Positions 31,252 to 36,804 of a DNA stretch of 36,804 nucleotides are shown here, piece by piece. Numbering within the stretch: position 1 is the first letter of the stretch; each line of letters starts with the position of its first letter. Source of the DNA: Streptomyces sp. PR69 (GTDB lineage: Bacteria > Actinomycetota > Actinomycetes > Streptomycetales > Streptomycetaceae); assembly GCF_026420845.1 (NCBI RefSeq), contig NZ_JAOWCB010000046.1, forward strand, positions 1-36,804. The letters are read 5' to 3'. A program made the position numbers and the translations under genes. The notes beneath the pieces are model-generated. The model worked only from the letters and a program-made list of their open reading frames with translations. It was not told the DNA's origin and ran no database searches.

Positions 31252-33052
31252 GCTTCCTCTCGGCGACTGGGTCGACAGCGCCGTGGACTGGCTCCAGTCC
31301 CATCTCTCCTGGCTGTTCGACGCCGTAAGCGCGGTCGTGACCGGCATGTACGACGGCATCGACGCCCTCCTGGCCGCGCCCCACCCCCTGCTCTTCGCCG
31401 GCATCCTCGCCGTCGTCGCCTGGTGGCTGCGCGGGCTCCTCGCCGGGGTCCTCTCCTTCGCGGGCCTGGCGCTCATCGACTCCATCGGGCTCTGGAACGA
31501 CGCCATGTCGACCCTCTCCCTGGTGCTCGTCGCGACGATCGTCACCCTCGCCATCGCCGTCCCCCTCGGTATCTGGGCGGCGCGCTCCAGGACGGTCAGC
31601 GCGGTGCTCCGTCCGGCCCTGGACTTTATGCAGACGATGCCGGCGATGGTCTATCTGATCCCCGGAATCATCTTCTTCGGCGTCGGCGTGGTCCCCGGCA
31701 TCATCGCCACCATCATCTTCGCCCTGCCGCCCGGCGCACGGATGACGGAGCTCGGCATCCGCCAGGTCGACGAGGACCTCGTCGAGGCCGCGGAGGCATT
31801 CGGCACCACCCCGCGCAACACCCTGGTGCGGGTGCAGCTCCCCCTCGCCCTCCCCACCATCATGGCGGGCGTCAACCAGGTCATCATGCTCGGCCTGTCG
31901 ATGGTGGTCATCGCCGGAATGGTCGGCGGCGGCGGGCTCGGCGGCGCGGTCTACCGGGCCATCGGCAACGTCGACATCGGCCTCGGCTTCGAGGCGGGCG
32001 TCTCCATCGTCATCCTGGCCATGTACCTGGACCGGATGACCGGGGCGCTGGGCCGCCAGGTCTCACCGCTCGGCCGCCGCGCCCAGGCCCTCGCCCGGGC
32101 CAAGGCCGCCGCCCGCGGCCGCCTGCGCGCGGTCTGGGCCCACCGCCCACAGCCCGCCGCCGCCCTCGCCGGCGTCGTCGTCCTCTCGCTCGTCGCCGGC
32201 GGCGTCGGCGTCTTCGGCGGGACGGGCTCCCGCCCGCTCGCCGCGGGCTCCGACATCGGACACGGACGCAAGATCTCCCTCGGGTACATCCCCTGGGACG
32301 AGGGCATCGCCTCCACCTACCTCTGGAAGGAGCTGCTGGAGCGGCGCGGCTTCAAGGTCGACGCCAAACAGCTGGAGGCGGGCTCGCTCTACACCGGTCT
32401 GGCAGGCGGCCAGATCGACTTCCAGACCGACTCCTGGCTCCCGGTCACCCACGCCCAGTACCGGGAGAAGTACGGCGACCGTCTCGAGGACCTCGGCGCC
32501 TGGTACGGCCCCACCTCGCTTGAGCTGTCCGTCCCCTCCTACGTCAAGGACATCGATTCCCTGGACGACCTCAAGGGCAAGGCCGGCCGCTTCAAGGGAC
32601 GGATCGTCGGCATCGAGCCCAGCGCCGGAATGATGGCCATCCTCAAGGACAAGGTCCTCAGGCAGTACGGTCTCGAAGGCGAGTACGAGATCCTCGACGG
32701 CTCGACGCCCGGCATGCTCGCCGAACTGAAGCGCGCCTACGACAAGAGGGAGCCGATCGTCGTCACCCTCTGGTCCCCCCACTGGGCCTACAGCGCCTTC
32801 GACCTCAAGAAGCTCAAGGACCCCAAGGACGTCTGGGGCAAGGGCGACGACGTCCACACCCTGGCCCGCAAGGGCTTCAGCGCCGACCACCCCACGGTGA
32901 GCTCCTGGCTCAGGAACTTCGCGCTCACCGAGGAGCAGCTCACCGGTCTGGAGGCGAAGATCCAGGCGACCGGGAAGGGCGAGGAGCAGCAGGCCGTACG
33001 CGCCTGGCTCGACGAGCACCCGGAGATGGTCGACCGGCTCGCTCCGCTGTAG
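31244..33052 (+). CDS. Glycine betaine-type ABC permease fused to its substrate-binding domain
   Basis: A 602-residue fusion like OpuABC of some Gram-positives. The N-terminal half (about 1-290) is a ProW-like permease with several spans and the ATPase-coupling loop EDLVEAAEAFGTTPRNTLVRVQLP (about 175-200). A further span (about 306-325) links to an extracellular OpuAC-type domain (about 339-600): ISLGYIPWDEGIASTYLWKELLE, DFQTDSWLPVTH, GIEPSAGMMAI, PIVVTLWSPHWAYSAFDLKKLKDP. WDEG and the WSPHW aromatic residues fit a cage for a quaternary ammonium ligand such as betaine. The GTG start overlaps the ATPase stop by 8 bases and uses AAGGAGG within the ATPase gene, so translation is coupled. A terminator follows. 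Confidence 0.94.
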   Translation: MPRLPLGDWVDSAVDWLQSHLSWLFDAVSAVVTGMYDGIDALLAAPHPLLFAGILAVVAWWLRGLLAGVLSFAGLALIDSIGLWNDAMSTLSLVLVATIVTLAIAVPLGIWAARSRTVSAVLRPALDFMQTMPAMVYLIPGIIFFGVGVVPGIIATIIFALPPGARMTELGIRQVDEDLVEAAEAFGTTPRNTLVRVQLPLALPTIMAGVNQVIMLGLSMVVIAGMVGGGGLGGAVYRAIGNVDIGLGFEAGVSIVILAMYLDRMTGALGRQVSPLGRRAQALARAKAAARGRLRAVWAHRPQPAAALAGVVVLSLVAGGVGVFGGTGSRPLAAGSDIGHGRKISLGYIPWDEGIASTYLWKELLERRGFKVDAKQLEAGSLYTGLAGGQIDFQTDSWLPVTHAQYREKYGDRLEDLGAWYGPTSLELSVPSYVKDIDSLDDLKGKAGRFKGRIVGIEPSAGMMAILKDKVLRQYGLEGEYEILDGSTPGMLAELKRAYDKREPIVVTLWSPHWAYSAFDLKKLKDPKDVWGKGDDVHTLARKGFSADHPTVSSWLRNFALTEEQLTGLEAKIQATGKGEEQQAVRAWLDEHPEMVDRLAPL

Positions 33053-33120
33053 CCGCCGGGGCGCGGCTGGAGCAGGAGTGGACCAGGACTGGAGCACGAC
33101 TGGAGCGGCGATCCCGCGGA

Positions 33121-33162
33121 AAAGGGGTGGGCAGCGGCCCGCAGGCGGCCGCCCACCCCTTT
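33121..33162 (+). terminator. Terminator after the betaine transporter operon
   Basis: The arms aaaggggtgggc (33121-33132) and gcccaccccttt (33151-33162) pair perfectly over 12 bases, with a GC-rich inner part that can pair again (ggcc/ggcc). The stem ends in ttt. It begins 69 bases after the permease stop. Confidence 0.85.
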
Positions 33163-33250
33163 CGGCCGTGGCGCATATGTCATGTGCGCGCGATTCCGGC
33201 GGCGGAAGCTGCGTAAGGTTGGGACAGAACCAGGAAGGGGAGTTCGCCCG

Positions 33251-33847
33251 ATGGACGCGAAGGACCTGGACGACCGCAAGGACCCGAAGGACAAGGAGCC
33301 TCTTCGGGTGGGCGCGGCCGTGCGCCGGCGCCGCCGGGCCCTGGAGCTCACTCTCGCCGCGGTCGCCGCCCGCAGCGGGCTGTCCGTGCCGTTTCTCAGC
33401 CAGGTCGAGAACGAGCGGGCCCGCCCCAGCGCCCGTTCGCTCCAGCGGGTCGCCGACGCCCTGGAGACCACCCCGGCCCGGCTGCTGGCCTCCTCCGACA
33501 CCGCCCGCACCGTGGAGCTGGTGCAGGGCACGCGCGGCCCCGACGGCGAGGACGGGCCGCTGGAGCGGCGGGTGCGGCCCCTGGTCCACGGCCGGCACCA
33601 GCTGCAGGCGCTGGAATTCACCGGGGACCACGACCCGGGCCGGGAGTTCCAGCACCGCAACGACGAGCTGATGTATGTGGCGGAGGGCTCGGTCGACGTG
33701 GAGGCCGAGGGCCGCGCCTACCGGCTGGCGCGCGGCGACAGCCTCTTCCTGTCCGGCGGCGTACGGCACCGCTGGCGGGCCACCGCCCCCGACACCCGTA
33801 TCGTCGTGGTCGCCGTCGCCGACCACATCGAGACGTCCGACTCCTGA
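33251..33847 (+). CDS. XRE-family regulator with C-terminal cupin domain
   Basis: A 198-residue DNA-binding protein. The N-terminal helix-turn-helix (about 17-75) shows VGAAVRRRRRALELTLAAVAARSGLSVPFLSQVENERARPSARSLQRVA. The cupin (about 110-190) shows HRNDELMYVAEGSVDVEAEGRAYRLARGDSLFLSGGVRHRW, keeping His and Glu metal-site residues. Members of this group sense small ligands through the cupin and often control amino-acid, polyamine or cofactor genes. The ATG at 33251 has GAAGGGGAG upstream; the earlier in-frame ATG-like readings have none. The BtuF-like gene starts 11 bases after the stop, suggesting one transcript. The ligand is unknown. Confidence 0.92.
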   Translation: MDAKDLDDRKDPKDKEPLRVGAAVRRRRRALELTLAAVAARSGLSVPFLSQVENERARPSARSLQRVADALETTPARLLASSDTARTVELVQGTRGPDGEDGPLERRVRPLVHGRHQLQALEFTGDHDPGREFQHRNDELMYVAEGSVDVEAEGRAYRLARGDSLFLSGGVRHRWRATAPDTRIVVVAVADHIETSDS

Positions 33848-33858
33848 GCGGAGCCGCG

Positions 33859-34620
33859 ATGCGCGTCGTCTCCCTGGTGCCCTCCCTGACGGAAGCCGTC
33901 GCGGTCAGCGCGCCGGGCGCGCTGGTCGCCGCCACCGACTGGTGCACCCACCCCGCCGGCCTCGGCCCGGGCGTCGTACGGATCAAGGGCACCAAGAACC
34001 CCGACATTCCGGCCATCCTCCGGCTGCGGCCCGATCTTGTGATCGCCAACGAGGAGGAGAACCGGCCCGCCGATCTCGCCGAGCTGCGCGACGCCGGGCT
34101 GGAGGTGCTGGTCACCGAGGTGCGCACGCTCGATCAGGCATTCACCGAGCTGGAACGGGTGCTGACGGCCGTCGGCCGGACATCCGGCCTGCCCCGCTGG
34201 CTGGACGAGGCCCGCGCGGCCTGGGCGGCCCCCGAGCCGATCGCCCCGCTGTCCGCTGTGTCTTCTGCGTCCTCCGTGCCCTCCGTGTCTGCCGTGGTGC
34301 CGATCTGGCGGCGGCCCTGGATGGTGCTGGGCCGCGACACCTTCGCCGGAGATCTGCTGGCACGGCTCGGCGTCGTCAACATCCACGCCGGCCACGCCGA
34401 CCGCTATCCGCGCATCCCCGTCGATCAGCTGCGCTCCAGCGGGGCGCAGCTGGCGGTGCTGCCCGACGAGCCGTACCGCTTCACCGCCGACGACGGCCCC
34501 GAGGCGTTCCCCGGGCTGCCCGCGGCCCTCGTCAGCGGCCGCCACCTCACCTGGTACGGGCCGTCGCTGGCCGAGGCGCCCGCGGTGCTCGGCGCGGCGC
34601 TGCGAGCAGCTCTTTGCTGA
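33859..34620 (+). CDS. BtuF-like periplasmic-binding-fold protein without signal peptide
   Basis: A 253-residue protein of the helical-backbone metal-receptor superfamily (vitamin B12/siderophore binding proteins such as BtuF). Recognisable parts are VVSLVPSLTEAVAVSAPGALVAATDWCTHPAGL, IKGTKNPDIPAILRLRPDLVIANEEENRPADLAEL, WMVLGRDTFAGDLLARLGVVNI and YGPSLAEAPAVLGAAL. The conserved start of the fold lies right at residue 2, so no signal peptide or lipobox is present and export is not expected. A cytosolic ligand-binding role is inferred; cobalamin, heme or another metal ligand is possible. A low-complexity Ser/Ala/Val stretch lies near 130-145. Its last 74 bases overlap the convergent transporter gene. 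Confidence 0.88.
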   Translation: MRVVSLVPSLTEAVAVSAPGALVAATDWCTHPAGLGPGVVRIKGTKNPDIPAILRLRPDLVIANEEENRPADLAELRDAGLEVLVTEVRTLDQAFTELERVLTAVGRTSGLPRWLDEARAAWAAPEPIAPLSAVSSASSVPSVSAVVPIWRRPWMVLGRDTFAGDLLARLGVVNIHAGHADRYPRIPVDQLRSSGAQLAVLPDEPYRFTADDGPEAFPGLPAALVSGRHLTWYGPSLAEAPAVLGAALRAALC

Positions 34621-35746
34621 CCAGCCCGCGCACCGTGCACACCGAGGCGACCGCCCACGCCGCCAGCAGCAGGACATACAGCCCGCCCGCCAGCCAGGCG
34701 AAGGCCGCAAGACGGGTGTGCGCCGCCAGGCTCGCCGCCCCGGTCACACAGGTGCCGACGGGGAAGGTGAACGCCCACCACGTCATCGCGAACGGCATCC
34801 CGGCGCGCACCGCGCGCACCGTCATCATGCCGGCGAGCGCCAGCCACAGCAGGGCGAAGCCCATCACCGGAACGCCGTACACCACGGCAAAGGCCGCGAA
34901 GCCGGACGCGTACGGAGCGGGGACGGCCTGCGGCGCCACATCGGCCAGCTTGCCCACGGCCGTGGTCGACTGGCCCAGCGGGCCGAGGACGAGGAAGAGC
35001 GCCGGGGTCAGCGCGACCGGCAGCGGGCCATGGTGCACCAGCCGGGCGAACACCGCCGGGAGGATCACCAGCGTGGCCAGCAGACTCACACCGAACAGCG
35101 CATAGCTCGTCAGCAGCAGCGACTCCCGCCACTGCCCGGCGGGCAGCTGCGGGATCAGCAACGGCCCGAACGCCGCGGAGACCATCGGCGGCACGACCGG
35201 CAGCAGCCACACGGGGGAGGCGCTGCCGGGTCGCACCTCATGCCGTACGACCATCAGATACGGGATCGCCACGGAGGAGGCCAGCCCGATGACGGTGCCC
35301 GCGAGATAGAGCACGGCCGCGGCCGCCGTGGCCGGGCCTTCGCCGATGACGTCCGCGCCCACGGTGAGCGTGCCGATGCCCACCGCCAGCAGCGCCATCG
35401 CCAGGCAGCCGTAGAACGGCGCGACGGATGGGTCGTGCAGATGGGCCCGTGCCTGGTCCCGGTGGTGCACCAGATGCCCCGCCCGAGCGGTCAGCACCAC
35501 GGCCAGCAGCGCCGCGGACAGCGCCCACACCGCCGTACACGCCGTACGCAGTCCGGGGACGCCAAAGGGCAGCACCCCCGGCAGGGCCGCGCCCGCGTTG
35601 GCGACGATGGCGGTACCCATGACGGTCGCGTACCAGTTCGGCCCGAGGTGTCTCAGGGACGGCGCGCGTACGGGGCCCGGGTCGGGGGCGGGCGCTGTGC
35701 CGGGGTGGGGGCTGGAGCTTGAGCTGGGGCGGACTGCGGTGGCCAT
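34547..35746 (-). CDS. TDT-family (TehA/Mae1-like) transporter
   Basis: A 399-residue integral-membrane protein of the tellurite-resistance/dicarboxylate transporter family. After a Ser/Pro-rich head, LGPNWYATVMGTAIVANAG starts the first span; about ten spans follow, including FYGCLAMALLAVGIGT, LTPALFLVLGPLGQSTTAVGKL and FAMTWWAFTFPVGT, conserved landmarks of the family. Members move C4-dicarboxylates, anions or sulfite. I chose the ATG at 35744-35746, with GGGGA upstream, because the open frame beyond it runs antisense to the LysR gene. The tail VSKELLAAPRRAPRAP is basic and overlaps the BtuF-like gene by 74 bases. The divergent LysR regulator is its likely controller. Confidence 0.92.
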   Translation of the reverse strand: MATAVRPSSSSSPHPGTAPAPDPGPVRAPSLRHLGPNWYATVMGTAIVANAGAALPGVLPFGVPGLRTACTAVWALSAALLAVVLTARAGHLVHHRDQARAHLHDPSVAPFYGCLAMALLAVGIGTLTVGADVIGEGPATAAAAVLYLAGTVIGLASSVAIPYLMVVRHEVRPGSASPVWLLPVVPPMVSAAFGPLLIPQLPAGQWRESLLLTSYALFGVSLLATLVILPAVFARLVHHGPLPVALTPALFLVLGPLGQSTTAVGKLADVAPQAVPAPYASGFAAFAVVYGVPVMGFALLWLALAGMMTVRAVRAGMPFAMTWWAFTFPVGTCVTGAASLAAHTRLAAFAWLAGGLYVLLLAAWAVASVCTVRGLVSKELLAAPRRAPRAPRPATARTR

Positions 35747-35802
35747 GTCCCCACTCTGCGGCCGGGCCACGGCCCCCACCAGGGGCTTCTCCTCTATGCC
35801 CC

Positions 35803-35819
35803 CATAAACTGGACTTATG
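35803..35819. promoter_or_regulatory. Palindrome in the TDT-LysR divergent gap, likely LysR site
   Basis: cataa (35803-35807) and ttatg (35815-35819) form an inverted repeat with a 7-base spacer, including the T-N11-A pattern of LysR sites. It lies in the 70-base gap and overlaps the LysR start codon at 35817, so binding could repress lysR and activate the transporter gene. Confidence 0.5.
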
Positions 35820-36764
35820 AGCGATGCCATGGATGCCGGGCGGGGCGCAGGGCGCACGCCGCTCGCCCACAGGGTGCCCGACCTGGGCGCGCTGGAGCTG
35901 CTGCTCGCCGTCGCCCGGCACGGCAGCCTCGGCCGGGCCGCCCGCGAACTGGGCATCACCCAGCCCGCCGCGAGCAGCCGCATCCGGGCGATGGAACGAC
36001 AGCTCGGCGTGGGTCTGCTCGACCGCTCGCCCCGCGGCTCCCGGCTGACCGACGCGGGCGCCCTGGTCACCGACTGGGCGCGGCGGATCGTGGAGGCGGC
36101 GGAGGCGTTCGACGCGGGGGCGCAGGCGCTGCGCGGCCGCCGCGACTCCCGGCTGCGGGTGGCGGCCTCCATGACCATCGCCGAGTATCTGCTCCCCGGC
36201 TGGCTGATCGCGCTGCGCGCCCAGCGGCCGGACACCGCCGTCTCCCTGTACGCGGGAAACTCCGCTGAAGTGGCCCGGCGGCTGCTGGACGGCGAGGCGG
36301 ACCTCGGCTTCGTGGAGGGGCTCACCGTGCCGGAAGGGCTGGACGGGGCGGTCGTCGGCCATGACCGGCTGCTGGTGGTCGCGGCCCCCGGCCATCCCTG
36401 GGCCCGCCGCCGCACCCCGCTCACGGCCGCCGAATTGGCCGCGGCCCCGCTGATCCTGCGCGAACGCGGCTCAGGGACCCGGCAGGTCCTCGACGCGGCG
36501 CTCACCGACGGCGGGAACGGGGGGCTCGCCGAGCCGCTGCTGGAGCTCGCCTCCACCACCGCGGTGAAGGCGGCGGCGGTCAGTGGTGCGGGGCCGGCGG
36601 TGCTCAGCGAGCTGGCGGTCACCGAGGAGCTGACGGCCCGCCGGCTGGTGGCGGTCCCCGTCGAGCAGGTCCGGCTGGCGCGTGCGCTGCGGGCGGTCTG
36701 GCCACATGGCCGCCGGCCGGCGGGCCCGGCGCGGGACCTGCTGTCGCTGACGCGGCGGGGCTGA
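35817..36764 (+). CDS. LysR-family transcriptional regulator
   Basis: A 315-residue regulator. The N-terminal winged helix (about 22-82) reads LGALELLLAVARHGSLGRAARELGITQPAASSRIRAMERQLG, then LLDRSPRGSRLTDAGALV. The C-terminal LysR substrate domain (about 110-300) has LRVAASMTIAEYLLPGWL, ADLGFVEG, LVVAAPGHPWA and LILRERGSGTRQVLD; the last resembles sulfur-type CysB/Cbl/CysL relatives. No ribosome site is visible at the ATG at 35817 or at the second ATG (35829), so the message may be leaderless. Divergent placement next to the TDT transporter, whose family includes sulfite exporters, suggests that it controls that gene in response to a small molecule. Confidence 0.93.
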   Translation: MSDAMDAGRGAGRTPLAHRVPDLGALELLLAVARHGSLGRAARELGITQPAASSRIRAMERQLGVGLLDRSPRGSRLTDAGALVTDWARRIVEAAEAFDAGAQALRGRRDSRLRVAASMTIAEYLLPGWLIALRAQRPDTAVSLYAGNSAEVARRLLDGEADLGFVEGLTVPEGLDGAVVGHDRLLVVAAPGHPWARRRTPLTAAELAAAPLILRERGSGTRQVLDAALTDGGNGGLAEPLLELASTTAVKAAAVSGAGPAVLSELAVTEELTARRLVAVPVEQVRLARALRAVWPHGRRPAGPARDLLSLTRRG

Positions 36765-36804
36765 GGTGGGGGTCTTTCCCCTACCCCTCCCCCTACGCCC
36801 CGGG

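Noticed and set aside
1..36804. tRNA or rRNA genes
   Set aside because: I looked for cloverleaf-like ends and conserved rRNA words and saw none; a covariance-model scan would be decisive.

Overview
The window looks like a Streptomyces chromosome, or a close relative. Base composition is very GC-rich, many genes start with GTG after a clear GGAGG-type ribosome binding site, and the genes include the actinobacterial Pup-proteasome set. All function calls come from reading the sequence and remembering protein families; no database search was run.
Left part (1-7273): the 3' end of metH, a HAD phosphatase, a gene-poor stretch of about 480 bases, a solitary peptide-type solute-binding lipoprotein, an orphan NarL/LuxR response regulator paired with an Fe-S RecB-family nuclease on the minus strand, then a CBS-domain site-2 protease and tRNA m1A58 methyltransferase (trmI) on the plus strand, closed by a long hairpin.
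Core (7388-22330): a small anchored or secreted protein, a ferredoxin facing away from the proteasomal ATPase arc (mpa), then dop, pup, a decayed endonuclease VII gene, prcB and prcA. A divergent lacI-type regulator/MFS transporter pair sits between prcA and the Pup ligase gene pafA. Two FKBP prolyl isomerases and the WYL regulators pafB and pafC follow. Pup is made with a C-terminal Gln, Dop deamidates it, PafA attaches it to target lysines, and Arc unfolds tagged proteins into the PrcBA chamber. PafB and PafC are known in mycobacteria as DNA-damage transcription activators.
Right part (22449-36764): a small zinc-ribbon protein, a small membrane protein, tatA, tatC and a HelY-type helicase. 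Next comes a repeat-rich gap with a regular array of about 38 bp, an iron-box-controlled siderophore-interacting protein, and a stand-alone 5'-3' exonuclease. A two-gene glycine-betaine-type ABC transporter follows, in which permease and binding protein are fused. Then come an XRE-cupin regulator, a BtuF-like protein without a signal peptide, a TDT-family transporter overlapping it tail to tail, and a divergent LysR regulator.
Most of the window is conserved Streptomyces core. The points worth a second look are the nuclease remnant pinned against the prcB start, the composite repeat array at 27455-27895, the in-frame 15-bp minisatellite next to the betaine permease start, and several palindromes placed as operators. 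I found no convincing wholly new system.
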